Origin: Dipetalonema caudispina
Lineage: Eukaryota > Nematoda > Chromadorea > Rhabditida > Onchocercidae
NCBI GenBank assembly: GCA_013365325.1
Contig: JABVXV010000126.1
Location: 1 to 64,000 of the forward strand
DNA length: 64,000 bases
Reading direction: 5' to 3'
Shown: piece by piece, positions 44,301 to 57,653 of the stretch
Numbering within the stretch: position 1 is the stretch's first letter
How the letters are laid out: each line of letters begins with the position of its first letter
Made by a program: the position numbers and the translations under genes
Notes under the pieces: model-generated
The model's database searches: none
Told to the model about the DNA's origin: nothing
Seen by the model: only the letters and a program-made list of their open reading frames with translations

Positions 44301-45630
44301 CTTGTACATATTGTGATGTTGAGAGAGAATTATTATCATTGGACTATATATTTTTTTTTTTTTTTATATTCCTATATTTTCATAACTTTTCTGTCTTTCC
44401 TGCTTTTATATGAACTTTAATCAATAGTATTTTTATTAAAAATTATCTATTTAGGGTCGTTCTGATGCGCCGAAAATGCCATTATTTAGATGTGATGTAT
44501 TTGAATGAGCCACCGCTTGCTTGGTATCCTGTAAGTTGGATTTTTTCGTAAATCATTTTATTCACCAATTAATTGTATCAATTTATAATCAGTTTTTCAA
44601 TTTTTTACGAGTATTTCTTACTATTCTTACCGAAATTGCTAGTCTATTTTATCAGAATTTCTTTTTTTCAGTTAATTTTTTTCATAATTTTCTGTTAACT
44701 TACCCAACTCTTTTGAGTTTCATGAATGAACTAATTTAGTGCCCAATTTCAGATTGCAGCAGCAAAAAATTCATATTTTAAAAGCAGACGTTATATTCTA
44801 TTTCAAGAACCAATCATTCGTGGTGGATTTCTGGTAAGTGGTATATTACTTCGGTAATCGATCACTGTAAATTTAGAAAACATGAAATGCTTTCATGGAT
44901 TGGCAGAGTAAATTCTTAAAAATTTCAACCTTATGCTACAATTTTAGATAAATGAGTATTCGATTTTTCTTCTGATGTTCAATGATGGCGTCATTACAAA
45001 TATGTTGAATATGAATGAGTACTACCGAACTTCCAATGAAATAAACCGAAATGCTGTCCAAATGGTCATCAAAATCCTTCAAAAATATCCTTCAAGAGGT
45101 TTACCATTTATTTCACTTTATGCATTTTATTTGTAACATATTTGTTATTATAAAAATAAAAAAAAAAACAACATATTTTTAACGCTATATTTTGGAGGAC
45201 TTCATTAGTAGCATTAGCTTTCGTTTGTTTGGAAATATTATAACTTGAGAAGAGAGCTCATTTTGCATTTCAATAAACTTAGTTATACGTTTCGTATTAT
45301 TGAACGATTTCTTAATACTCATATGAAAAGCTCAATTAACGAAAAAGGAAGCTATCATTGAGATGGTTAGAAAGGAAATTAAACTAAAGTTAATTATGAA
45401 ATAAATCAAGAAAACGACAGGCTTTTTCTTTTTCAGATATCGCACAAAAATTTATAGCACATATCAAGCACAGTTGCAATCGAAAATACAAACCAGTTGC
45501 TGACTGCAATGGTGTTAAACGAGAGGGCATGTCATTTCTGTTTGCTGACCTTCGACAACTGATTCCAAAACAGCCAGACTACAATGACCTTCTGAAGACT
45601 TATCAGCCGAAGGTCTACTTGCCTTTCTGA
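41310..45630 (+). CDS. TAB1: TAB1-like PP2C-fold pseudophosphatase (TAK1-binding protein)
   Basis: Seven exons: 41310-41464, 42693-42852, 43171-44141, 44455-44530, 44753-44833, 44948-45098 and 45437-45630, giving 595 residues with all phases consistent. The PP2C-like fold is split: RLYGIVDRYSPGADADFL (about 62-79) matches TAB1 LYGVFNGYDG. A low-complexity insert rich in S, N, P and D follows (about 115-400). Then come AAAIVFIYGDKMFVGSIGDSR, the AAAKNS...EPIIRGG block, FLLMFNDGV and REGMSFLF. The PP2C motifs are degraded: the DGH(G/A)G site reads DRYSPG and the late metal-binding DN is replaced at REGMS, so catalysis is unlikely. Human TAB1 activates the kinase TAK1 downstream of TGF-beta-family receptors; the C. 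elegans counterpart is TAP-1. A spliced-leader-type acceptor precedes the ATG. The 3' end may be alternatively spliced to 46100-46336. Confidence 0.8.
41665..41790. repeat. 36-bp minisatellite carrying six POU octamers (ATGCAAAT)
   Basis: Perfect ATGCAAAT occurs at 41665, 41688, 41701, 41724, 41737 and 41760, with spacings of 23, 13, 23, 13 and 23 bases. That is about three copies of a 36-bp unit with two octamers each. The repeats decay on both sides (GATGCAAAAT before, GCATACAAAT after). It lies in intron 1 of the TAB1-like gene. Confidence 0.9.
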
Positions 45631-46099
45631 TTCTGGCAAATCCTATAAGTTTGTCATATAAGCTTTTTTTTTGTTAAATCTCACTGATCTTATGCTTTCG
45701 AAAGTTAGATAGAGTAATTGTGAGAATGATATTTGTTTGGCCGGTTCTTCCCGAAAATGACAATTTGTTTCGGATAATCGGTGGGATCATCGGTTGGAAA
45801 TGCCATAAGGGCATATGAGATCTAAAATGAAAGTTATCGTTCGGTATGATAACATATTGGCACGGTAAATCCTTATCTTGCCTACAACATACCTCCGGCA
45901 GTGTTTCAGAAAATCAAAATTTAAACAAACTGTTAAGCAAACGAAAATTACATTTAGTGAGAAGCATATTATTTTAGCTACTAACTTCCGGAAAAATACA
46001 TGGATTTTGTCCTGACAACTGGAATCTATGACAGAAAAAAATTCATTAAACTTAATAGCAAACGATTCTTATTGTATTAAAATGAACTAATGATTTTAG

Positions 46100-46336
46100 C
46101 CGACTAATACAGAATCAAAAGTACAGTCGTATCCAAAAATGACTGAATTCACAAACCCGTTGCAACAGGATGAAGAAGCAATGAAACATGCTTCGTCGAT
46201 GAACAAAATATACGATATGTTGCAAGAAATATTCGATCGTGAGGAAAATGAACGTCGAGCAATGAACGCTGCTTCTATGATGAATGAAGAAACGTGGGTG
46301 TTTCTCAGAACCGATCTGAACGAAACGCAACGATGA
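46100..46336 (+). CDS. probable alternative last exon of the TAB1-like gene, or small downstream gene
   Basis: After an acceptor (ATTTTAG, ending 46099) a 79-codon frame stays open from its first base to TGA at 46334. It begins PTNTESKVQSYPKMTEF and continues as a charged, helical, coiled-coil-like segment (MNKIYDMLQEIFDREENERR) ending WVFLRTDLNETQR. The phase fits exactly a donor inside TAB1 exon 7 (AAG/GTCTAC after position 45612), which would replace the last five residues VYLPF and give a 668-residue protein. Human TAB1 also has a C-terminal extension after the phosphatase fold that binds TAK1. Alternatively the acceptor is a trans-splice site and the ATG at 46139 starts a separate 65-residue protein. 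Confidence 0.55.
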   Translation, partial: PTNTESKVQSYPKMTEFTNPLQQDEEAMKHASSMNKIYDMLQEIFDREENERRAMNAASMMNEETWVFLRTDLNETQR

Positions 46337-48629
46337 AATTGAGATCTGAGAATAATCCTATGACTTTCAGGGAATTTGCAGAACTCGTCTGTTGTTACAT
46401 ACACTGATTGATTGATCTTTTCCTGTCTTTCCTTAATTACCTCCCTCCCAAGGATTGATCATTATTATTGGTGCATTTATTCATCGTTGGATTCTGTTGT
46501 TGTTTCTTCATGCTAACATTTCCAAAATACGTATTTTCTTCGGTACTGATAACCTAGTTCGACAATATTCTTCTCTTTAGCAGTTTTGTCGGAAAATGTT
46601 AAAGTCTAATAGAATTTAAAGAAGCTTAGATCGAGGAAACAAAGAGAAAGGGAGTTAATAAATGCGCAAATTTCCAAATAACTTTCCCATATCATACGAT
46701 TATTTGTAGTACAATTTCGTCAAAAAAAAAAAAAAATTATTTCCAAATTAAGAGCATTCTATGAGAATATTTAGTGCTAAACTTTCGATTACTGAGCTTG
46801 TGATGACAATTATAAATCAATTAGTAACAAAATTCAATTTATATGACAACAAAATGTATCTCTGTCAGGTATAGAACATTTCAGGGTTTATTTATCGGTA
46901 ATTGGTTGTTTCATTCTTAATTGTGAATAGCATTTAATTGTCCTCATTTGTACCTCAAATTTTTATTGGTAATTTTTGAACAAATAGAGCTGTCAGCACA
47001 AAGATTAAATATAATGTTTGCATGGCTGGCAACAGGGACTATTTCAATGTGCATTACTTCTTTTCGGATATATGCGGTCACTATCATATCTTGTGATGCA
47101 ATCATAAAATTATCAGAAAATAAAATCGTTTTTTTTTTTTCCTTTTTTTCTTTTTTCTTTTTTTTTAACGGCTGACGTGATCTGATGTAACATATCGTGT
47201 GGTCCGCTGTTTTAGCTCTCTTAATTACTTTAGAGTTTGAACTCATTTGTTAAAGCATGTTGCGCGGTCCACTCTACTGTTTATTCTTTCTTGCGGTGCT
47301 TTCAATAACTCCGTCAGTTACGTGAGTCATTGTAATGTGAATCATTTTTGTTTCTTTATTTTTTTTTTCTGATATTCTATCGTTTCTTTCGTTTTTCGAT
47401 CATATTCGTTAAAACTTTTATTATCACGTCCGAGTTTTTATTTAAATCCTGAAATAACGGAAAATACAATTTGAAATTTACCACGTTTCAACGGTACAAA
47501 AAAAACGGTAAGTCTTCTACAAATGAAATATCGGACTTATGATTACAATTTTAAAGCATTCATGTGCATCGATATTTTTGTCCAAGTATTCCATGGAAAG
47601 AATACACGTGACAGTAAAGTTATCATTCACTTATTGTACATATATCATCTTCAGTTATCAAAACACCCGGAAACGCCAAAAAAAAAAGCATAAGTTTGGA
47701 AGTAGCAATATAGCGTCAATAAAGATTTCCAGAAAGCTTGGCCAAATGATATATGGCCGGGATGAAAAGATTCAATTTAGATACATGAAGATGTATGCAA
47801 AATGCCATTTCATTACAAATACCCTTCCAAACCCAATATAAAACAATATTTACAAAGCTAAGCTAAAGGTTAATAAATTATGTAATACAATATATACACC
47901 GTCGAAATACTATATCCAGGGATGATACGTTGATATCATAGATGAAGACCTTCCTAGGAATAGTTGAAATTTTGGGGAAACAATGGCGATACATTCTAAC
48001 ACAACCAACTGCTCAAATTATTACAATTTTTTTTAGCAAAAACCTGGAAGACGGAAATATATATTCGATCCAGACCATGATTTATGGAACTACTGTAGCT
48101 ATTAGTCAGGGTCATCATCCGCAAGTCTTACAAGCGGTTGTTAGACGATATGCTAGCATCGATCATCATATGCTAGCCATGTTCTGTTCAACCTTATAGC
48201 ATTCTGCAATTCTAACATTCTTAAAAATGGTACTTACTAAATTTTAATATGGAATCGAACATTTCATGTACATTATTATATGATACAGCCTTACCATCAT
48301 TCTGCAGTTGGCGGATGAAATAAGTGAAATTAACCGCCACTGTTGCTTATACTTTTGAATGTTTGTTTTACAGCACCCTGAATAAGCTTGCCAGCAAATT
48401 CTTCATCAAGTCGGAAATATGTTTGGACTTTCAGATAGCGATCATGCAATGATAACCTGATATAAATTTATCTGTTGGTGATCCGGATTGGGAGATATGA
48501 TGGTCTTCTAATTTTAAACTTTAATTTTCGATACTTGTATGATTAAGCATGATCATTATTTCATTGAATCTATTCGATGTCAAATATCCTCGTAACATGG
48601 ATAAACACGAGGAAAATATTTAGATTGTT
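46337..48629. other. convergent intergenic region (TAB1-like + and BPI-like -)
   Basis: Mostly AT-rich with homopolymer tracts. One ATG-started 85-codon frame at 47942-48199 looks coding by composition and is listed separately. A lysine-rich frame at 47539-47841 is less convincing. Confidence 0.5.
47942..48199 (+). CDS. hypothetical ORF, 85 codons, unrecognised
   Basis: Starts MKTFLGIVEILGKQWRYI and ends in TAG. Codon choice and residue mix (IYGTTVAISQGHHPQVLQ, then AVVRRYASIDHHML) look more like real protein than the surrounding AT-rich frames. No splice partners or family are recognised. It lies between two convergent genes and could be a single exon, a gene fragment or a decayed mobile-element remnant. 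Confidence 0.25.
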   Translation: MKTFLGIVEILGKQWRYILTQPTAQIITIFFSKNLEDGNIYSIQTMIYGTTVAISQGHHPQVLQAVVRRYASIDHHMLAMFCSTL

Positions 48630-49917
48630 TCATTGAATAATCATAAAAGCAAACTTTGGATTTCTCAGGACGACTCCTTTCATAGTTGGTATGATGATAC
48701 CCACTCGTAAGATATCAGTAAGTAATTGCTCCAGGAATTCAGCACCAAAAAGGCCAAGATCACCAAATGTTGTTTGATCGACATCTCGAACACGAGATTC
48801 CAGTAACTTGAAATCTAAATTTTCGATCGAGACATTTCCGATGATCGCTGTTTGATTTAACCACAAATTAATGCTGGATGTCATTTTCGTATCAGCTCGT
48901 ATGATCTGCAGTTGGATATTGTATGTATCCTTTTTTTGTTACTGTATTTTGTAATCTAATCAAATTTACTTATAAAACTTAGCATTTAAATTCGAAACAT
49001 TCATAACTCAATTTTCCTTTTCAAAGCCAATCACTTTCTGACCAAGAAAAATTAGCAATCTTTTTTCCCTAAACTATTAAGGTTATCCAGCTGTCAGTTA
49101 TGATATTGCATATGGTTTATCCAAAAGAAACTTAGGATTTTACCTGTCAAATCATTCTGCTTAACCTATCCACTGATTACATGTCATTGATTTTTCCGTT
49201 GTTATACATAATAGTATAGACAGGAACTTACCATTAGTTTGAATTGTGTCGAATTTCGTGGTCTAACAAACATATTCATACTGCCATAAAGTCGAAATCG
49301 TGCTCGATTTTCCACAAAAACGAGAAGCGGTGACTAAAAATCTATTAATCAGCAATTTACACTTGTTTTCTCACCAAGGATATCCAGTAAACTATTATAA
49401 TGGAAAACTTTGATAGCAATGGAACCATACGTCAAAAACAAAAGCTGTCATTTTGAGGATAATGATAAATCTGATTGAATTTCAAATCAAAATGAAAATA
49501 AATAGGCCTAAAAAAAAAAGAAATAATAGAAAACGGTATTTTCATAATTAACCTTTCTGGATGAAAAATGAATCTCAACTTCACGATCCGGGAATTGATT
49601 AGACAATTCACCAAGGTATTCACCAATGCAATAGCCAGTTTCACAAGTGGTCAGTAAAAGAGATTTAAGTTGTGGACTCGATTCAGGACCAACGATAAAA
49701 TCCATATATTTTTGGTTATATGCATGAAACAACAATGAATTGACAATATAATCTGTTGCGATAAATTCTACCATGTGAGCACCTAAAAAGGAAAATTTCT
49801 TTTTCAAATCTTCAATTTTATCTATTTGCGCGGCAAGCAAATTGATCGTCTATCATTGACGAACCTTCCCTTCGTTCTCTTTTTTTCATGTAAAATTTGA
49901 TAAAGTACATGAATTGT

Positions 49918-49951
<34 letters not shown>

Positions 49952-52900
49952 TTTACTTAATCGAATAATCTGCAAACTGGATGTGAGGGAACAAATGCAG
50001 AATTGATTGGAAGAATGGTGTAAAAGGAATAAATCTATGAGAATAGAAGTGATTAGAACAAATTTGGTAAAAGTTTGGAAAATGAGTTTGACTCAGAACC
50101 GGCATAAAATTGTGGACAGATGTGATTAATTGTTGTAGGAAAATTCCAATCCAACTAATTGTAATGTAAATTACAATTAGATAAGAATTTCACCTCAATG
50201 ATCTTAAATATTATGTGCAATGTCAAATCAATCATTTTTTAAACACATAAAAAATATCAGAATTGCTTTGATATTTAGCGTAATACATTTTCCACTGGGA
50301 GCATAATTGCATGTCGCATATATTAAATAGCACTGGCTCTTATGCAAAGTTCACAAAACGAACATAACTGTTTTAATCTATCAACTAGTTAAACTGCTAG
50401 TGAAATTTTGAAATGTGTTATTGAATAACTACATAACTCACCACTTGGTGGAGGAATGTAGATATTCGGAGGATGGAAAGGGGTCCCGCCGTAACCATTC
50501 CTGAAGAAAAGAAAAAGCATAAAATTACTTTAAAAAGACATTAAATAAATCATTTTAATATATTATTAACACAATTCCCTGCTAAATGATATCTTTTGAA
50601 ATTTTTTCATTATTTTAATTAATCTATCTTTTTAAGAAACATAAAAAACCATAAGAGAGTGCATACAAAAAGTTTTTCCCAGCAATTAATAACAAATGAA
50701 ATGGACAAAGATTCTATGAGGCTAATCGATGCAATGTCTACCAGAATGCTCAATATCTGCACATTGGCACATTTAGAAGTATTGTCTACTAAATTTCCGA
50801 AAATTTTTCAAGAAATCGTCCGGCAAATTCCCAGTTAAAGTGCCTATTATTTGAAAAAAGTTACACGTTGCATTTTTAAAAGTTACTTTAAACTGACCAA
50901 GAAACTTCGCCTCGTGATAACATTTCAATAGTTCCATATGCGATGAGTGGGTCACGAATAAGTCGATAATCCAAGATAAGACTTTTCTGTCGTAAATGAT
51001 TAATGATATTTGATAAAGTAATATTTTCAACGCCAATTTCACCAAACCTACTGAGCGATTTTCTTGCTGGTAAATTAAGTGATATCCCAAATATATCGAC
51101 GGAATTTTCATTGATAGGTATCTAAACTCTTTTTTCACACTCCGAATAATATTTCTGAACAATGAATGGAAAGACTGCAGGATTAAAAATTATTCTAACA
51201 CTATTCTCATGATTATTGTAGTAGTTCAGGAAAAGGATTGTATGATATCAGCCAAAGAGTCTCCTTGATATCTTGCTGTATTTATTCGTTTTTAGTACAT
51301 TTCCAACTTTAATTGCATGTAATTAAATTTCGATATTACTGATTACAATGAAAACGTTACCTGAAGAGGCATTGTTGCCAATATGTAATTCATATCTTTA
51401 TTAATCATATTCTTTATCATTTGACATATACGATCCTCCACAATCGGTTTGAAGTGAGCAATTATGAAAGCTAAAATATAATTTATCTATTAATAAAATA
51501 AAAAAAAAAAGAAATGAATATGGAAAATATGTAGCCGTGCAATGTAGACCATCTTTCTTCATACCTTTGAAAGTGTTAATGAAGAAATCTGTGATAACAC
51601 CAGTATTCCGAACATTTAAATCAACGTAGCCAACATCAGCACGACAATATGTAGATTGTACCATTGGAGCACCAGCTCGTGTTCTAGAAATTTAGATAAT
51701 TGAAAATTGGAATTTTAAAATCATAATATGCTTATAGTTTTACAATATATTCAAGACGATAATGATGATCATGTATCAAGTATAGAATAAACTAAGATGA
51801 ACAAACCTAGCTAATCTGACAGCCATTGTTAAGCTTACATGACCGAATAAAGTTTCGAATTCTCCACGAATCGGTACTGCTGGAATAAGAAATGGCCCAG
51901 TGAAAATTGCTTCGAATTCGCCTCCTGCTCTAAATATTATATAAAAGTGAAAGCAGTAGTGTAGAATAAAGAAATAAATGTATTCACATGCAGTTCAATT
52001 TCTTAAGGACAATCCATCTATCATTTAACAGTTAATAAAAGAGTAAATAATATCATTTTGTTTCAAACCTAATATGCATTTTAGCCATTGACCATGTAAA
52101 CATGTCTGGTGGCGACAATTCCAGACTGTATTCCGATGGTGACCAGTATTTTGAAACATATGCATCATATATCGAAACCTGAAATGAGAAGTTGAGAGTA
52201 TTTGTAATTTTGAAAATTTAATAATTACCACCTATCACAACTATTAAAATTGTTCGATCACTCAGAGCAATGTATTTCCTTGTAATAATCGGCCAAAAAG
52301 AGAAGTTTCTAAAAGACGAAAAAACTCATCACAAATTGCTCCCTCTTTAATTTACCTGCAAGTCAAAAATATCGGTCGTCTAAAGAAAGTATTTATCTAT
52401 TTCCTATCAGAGAGGTGGCGATTATGAAATTGATGAAAAATGTCGTAGTTAAGAGTTATTTCGCAATAGCATTATTGATATAATGCTATGTTCCACAAAA
52501 CTGGGGAAATTTTATTTTCACCTATCCATTTTGAAAAATGAAGGCAACAGATAAAACGGTGATCTTTTAAAAACAAAGAAAAAAGTCACTAAGTCAATGG
52601 TTAATTAATCAGTAAATTAGCGTAATTCAGATCAATATAGTACAATTTTTTATCTAATAAACCTACTATAAACAATCATTATGGATATATGTTTACCTGA
52701 CCAGCTTCAATGACTTCTGTAATAGTCGGTAATTGAATTCGTAATATTTCATCATTCACAACTTTCATTCCTATTTCACGTAGATATGCGAGACCAGAAG
52801 ACATTAATCTCATGTGGATACCAGGATTGTGGACATTCGTATTTGTCTGGAGCAAGGATTTTAAATCAAAAGGGATTTGACACATTTCTGAAATTTGTGA

Positions 52901-53206
52901 CAGCATATACGTCTTACCACTAATGGTGCTTTGGAAATCGCTGTTAACACAATGACCACACTAAATTCAGTTATGAATGATTATCATTTCTATTAAAAAA
53001 TGTATTCAAGTATTTAAAAAGAAAAGGAACTGTTTCAGAAAGAAAAAAAAAAAAAAAAAAAAAAAAAAGGAGTAGGGATAAGACAGGTTATGTAAAATAT
53101 TTAAAATATTATACATTACCAGTAATAACGTTGATATATTCTCATCTCCAGATACTCGTGTATTCAGAATTGTAAAAAGTAGGCTAATGGTCGTCAAATA
53201 CATCAT
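48630..53206 (-). CDS. secreted BPI/LBP/CETP-family lipid-binding protein
   Basis: Twelve exons (transcript order): 53120-53206, 52918-52960, 52697-52887, 52069-52178, 51807-51929, 51565-51683, 51361-51470, 50898-51121, 50442-50500, 49553-49782, 49232-49333 and 48630-48905, giving 557 residues with every phase consistent. Residues 1-20 form a signal peptide (MMYLTTISLLFTILNTRVSG). The N-terminal barrel starts at NPGIHMRLMSSGLAYLREIG. The two conserved BPI cysteines are seen in STYCRADVGY and EDRICQMI. The second barrel includes SPLLVFVENRARFRLYG, and the end (RVGIIIPTMKGVVLRNPKF) matches the BPI C-terminus. Extra cysteines (CGHC near the N-terminus, CETGYC in the second barrel) and several N-glycosylation motifs are present. 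Members bind lipids or lipopolysaccharide; nematode relatives include NRF-5. Substrate here is unknown. Acceptors at 53214-53216 and 53223-53225 just before the ATG could take a spliced leader. Confidence 0.92.
50155..50180. repeat. perfect 11-bp hairpin with GTAA loop
   Basis: CTAATTGTAAT and ATTACAATTAG flank GTAA, in the intron between exons 9 and 10 of the BPI-like gene. As RNA the loop would be a GNRA-type tetraloop. Confidence 0.7.
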
Positions 53207-53259
53207 CACATTCCTGAAATCGCTGAAATTGACGGAAAATCTACGATGAAGAGATGATT

Positions 53260-56200
53260 GAGAAAGCATGACGAAAAAAAAAAAAAAAAAAAAAGGAAAA
53301 AAAAAAAGAAAGACAAAATAAGTGACACACGGAAGATGAAATAGATATTAAAAAATGCCATATTACGAATATCTAATGAGAGGAAGCACAAAATATAATA
53401 ATGGGTTCGAATGCTATTCATCCGAACAACTAAAAATATTCTGCGAGGAATGCTCAAAAACGAGTTTTATACAATGATATAGCAGAAATCGTAATTGACG
53501 GCAATGTTGACAGATGGATGATTGTTGGAAGATAAAATCATCTCTGTTATGAGAAAAGGCATATCAGTTTTCCAACAAAACATCATCATCACCATCAAAC
53601 AATATCAGGAGCATTATGAAAGCTGTTTAAGGTAGCTGTAACATTATGTCAGGTTGATCGTTCATCGTGAACATAAATCAACGTCAAGGTTTTCTCTCTC
53701 TTCCAGTCGGCCGATTTCATCTCTTCTTGTTCGATTCCATTCCATTTCATTCCTTATGATGAGTTGGATAGATGGATGAATGAATGGATGAACAGGTACA
53801 CATTGTACAACGCACAAATTGTTGCTGTTGCTGTGTGTATCCGTCCGAACAGGTTGTAGATAAATACATCATTATCCGGCTGAGTCCTTTCACATGCATC
53901 ACTCATAACATTAATTTCAAATTTGATAGTTCAATATAGTTTTTTAGTAAGTAAAATGTGCTAGAGCAGTAATTAACAGCCTTAATCAGTGGGATGAATT
54001 ATGCATCAAAGCTATTCGATGACATACAATGCAAGCAAACCTTATTCAGAATATTTCTCTACTACCATGTTTCGTATATCGATTGGGAAATAGATTAGAT
54101 TGATTGATCGGATATGCTTGATAAGTCCTATCCTAAACTAAACCGCAGTCTTTTTCGATATGAATAATAATGGATATCTAATAACGATATCTTTTAGGCA
54201 TGCACAGAGAGTGTGTTTCATCTGTTCAAATGAAAGGATTTGTTGCGATGGCCTTCAAAATCATTTAGTCAACCGGTGCCCTCTTCATTATCGCCTAATT
54301 TCATCGACTCCATAATAAATGCAAATAAATGATGACACTACGCTGTAATCATAGCATAATCAATTACTATTACCATAAATAATTTAATTAATAGCTGGGT
54401 TAAAATATAATTGTTTAAACGGTTAACATAATGCGGTGATACTGCACCATATCCACCATTGTTGCAGTGCCATCAACCAAAGGTGTTATTGTCATTGAAT
54501 TTGCTGATAGTTTTGATGGTAGTAGAGAAATCACAGTTTTGCAGCGATTAACCATTGATAAAATAGCGAAAAAAGCGAGGAAAGGACTATTTTATAAGCC
54601 ATTTCAAACTTTCATTATCTTAATGATCCCCTTTTTATTTAGGATATCCTATTAACCATTTCTTTTCAATGAAAAACAAGCTTTGTTATCGCTGTAAGAA
54701 GCATCAAATCATCAAATTCAAATCAACTCCAATTCAATTTTACCGCCGTCACCGCCACCATTGTTTTCGCTATTGAAATTCGATCATCGTTTCAGAGATA
54801 AATTTTTCATCACTTTGATAACAACTGCATGTCGTTATCGATATTGCACATCATGGAAGATAACTGCGAATTGAAAGCCAATCCTTGCTAGCATAATGGA
54901 TCGGAAGTAATATCTTCCTAAAAAGAGCCAATTAGACGGTTAAACTTAATCTGAATGTGAAATATTTGTGTTTTCGCATAGCTTAAATTGATTTGAAATC
55001 AACTTAATGCATGATTTTGGATTAGGCAAAAAAAAATTTAAACATAAGGAATAGATTTTCTGCAATATTTCATAATTTAACCAATGTAAAATATAAAAGA
55101 GGGAAAGTATTACAAGTACAAAATATCATCGATATTCTTTGTTGGAACGGTATTTCTGCCGATACTGCTGTTTGAACTGTTGCCATCCATTATTAATGAA
55201 ACTTGATGGATAAAACCCATCATAATTAGAATTCCATAAGAGTATATAATAAAAGTTTTTGCAAAATTTAAACTTTGAATTATCTATATGATTAAAATAA
55301 AATGATTTAACCGGTAACGTTTTCAAACTGATTCATGTGTTTCCGTAATTTAATAATGGGCTTTTTTGCTGAATGTTGCGCATGTTACGGGAAATAGAAG
55401 GAATTTCATTCAGCTATCCTTCAACGTACATCTCAAACTATATTAGTTTTCAACAAAGGAGAATTGACAATTTCGACGAGTTTTTTTTTTTTTTTTTTTT
55501 TTTTAGTTCATTAGAATTCGCTGAAGGCTCTTTACATATCTTAACACATACGAGTTTTTGTATTTTAGTGATAGCTTCTCTCAACGGTATTCTACTCATT
55601 GGGTTAATTCATCACTTGTACTTACTTTCTGCTACGATGAATAATTATTCATTTCAATTTTCCCCTGAAATTCATCCATTACATCCTTGTATCATTGTCA
55701 CACTTATTGTTATACGAAAGTCCAACTCTTTTAAATAGTGAAATATTACAATTGAGCAAAGATCTAAAAAAGAAGTTTGTGAATAACTTGAAAAAAGTTG
55801 CGGGATAACGAAGAAATCTGTAGAAAATTGAAAGATCGATAATAGTTCAGAAATTCTGCCATTAAGTTTCTAAGGTACTGATGACTGATTTGGTTGATCA
55901 AAAAGAAAAAAAATGATGCGAAATTAGACTAATGATAATAAGCAAGACCTATCAGAGTAACTGTTTCAAGAGACAGACTATGATATGTTTGCTGGATATG
56001 AGATTATTCCTTGGTTTTGATCATGATTCAGTATTATCAGGAATATTTCATACTCCAAAGATGATTCGAAATGAGGTTCTACTTGAAATGTTTAAATCTC
56101 GGAAAGTACTTTAAAAAATATATATAAATTCTATCGGATCTTCTAATTTGATCTAATTCAATTGAATTAGAATAATTGTTAAGATTTATTACTTTTTCAA

Positions 56201-57333
56201 GGAAATTTACCATAATTTCGGGAAAGATACGCTAAGATCACTGCTAATAACCTTCATTATATTATGATTAGTAAAGACTTGAAAAGGTGTAAAACCTGAT
56301 AATTACCCATGAAACTGTGACAGCATGTCCCTTATGAAATTGTAACAACAATTTATTGATAACGCCCGATAATAGAACATCAGATAACATGGCACATTGG
56401 TATAAATAGTTAGTTGTTCTTTAAATCAGTTAACTTTCATGATAGCACAATATCATTAAGCACTTTCTTCATGCATCTGTATAATCTTTCTTACCATTTT
56501 CAATCCATCTATTTCATGTCTCGGTTAAAATTTTTTTTCTAGATATCAGTCTGCTTAAAGTAATGTGATAATATGTATCAATTACAAAAAAAAAAAAAAA
56601 AAAGAAACCTTTCAGGATATGCTAATAATATCAAAATATAACAGATTCCTTAACTTCGAAACTGAATTCAATTATGTTTTTGCGTAAAATGCATGTAAAT
56701 TTTGTACAGAGAGAATGTTTTGGATGAAAGAGATAGGAGAAATGAGGAAGAGATCATTTGCGCTTTTCGCAAACACTACCTATATCAATGAATAAGCAGC
56801 GATCAAAAAGTGATATGAAAGGATAAGAAAATATTTGACACAATGATAATGTACAATAATGCAAAGCATCGAAAAAGAAAAAAGAAATTTTTTTTTTTAC
56901 AAATTTTAAAATGAATGAAAGAAAAGGATTAATAGGAATTCGAATAGGTTATACAAACGATGCCTGAGAAATCAGGACACTAGGATATACACAAAAGAAC
57001 AGATAGATCTTGCTTATCGATCATTTGAATATGAGGATATTTTATGATTTTAAACTTGCTTATTACGTTTCGTCCAAAAGTATGTTAACAATATTTGGCC
57101 AAGTAATATGAGAATAAATAGTAGCCATTAGAATTAGAAACACACTTTATGACAAACAACAATTGGTCATGTATGAATGACACCCCAAAGAGATTGAGAA
57201 AATGTGGGAAATAAATGAAAGGATGATAAAGATTAGTTTTAAATCAAATACTGTAATGACACTAGAGATGTATATTTTCGTGAAAGTGCAAGAGTTTTCG
57301 GGGAAGAATCTGTGAATATCTTTGAAACTTACC

Positions 57334-57364
<31 letters not shown>

Positions 57365-57620
57365 AAAAAAAAATGCTTTACTCTAAGCAAGAGTAGTGGC
57401 TGATAGTAATTAAATATTCGATAAAATGAAAATTTGAGGTAGCATATGAGCCATAATAAGTTTATCGCCAACTGAACTTTCAACAAATACATCCATGTCT
57501 TGTGTTGTTAAGGTACAAAAAATGAAGTCCTGAACTTTCATACGAATAAATCTGTAGTCGAAAATTGAGCAATACAGATGTGATTTTGAAAGAAATTTAC
57601 AAATTTGAAATTGTAACATA

Positions 57621-57653
<33 letters not shown>

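Noticed and set aside
50773..51162. 129-codon minus-strand frame
   Set aside because: Shadow of BPI exon 8, whose true frame begins at an internal TTTAG acceptor (51122-51124) and reads IPINENSVDIFG.
52918..52960. Hydrophobic reading VVIVLTAISKAPLV as an alternative signal peptide
   Set aside because: Its phase does not join exons 1 and 3; the CGHCVNSDF frame does.
55373..55738. 121-codon plus-strand frame
   Set aside because: Runs through a T-tract (poly-Phe) and has no splice or homology support.
56152..56171. 20-bp palindrome as a functional site
   Set aside because: At this AT content such a palindrome is not unlikely in 64 kb.
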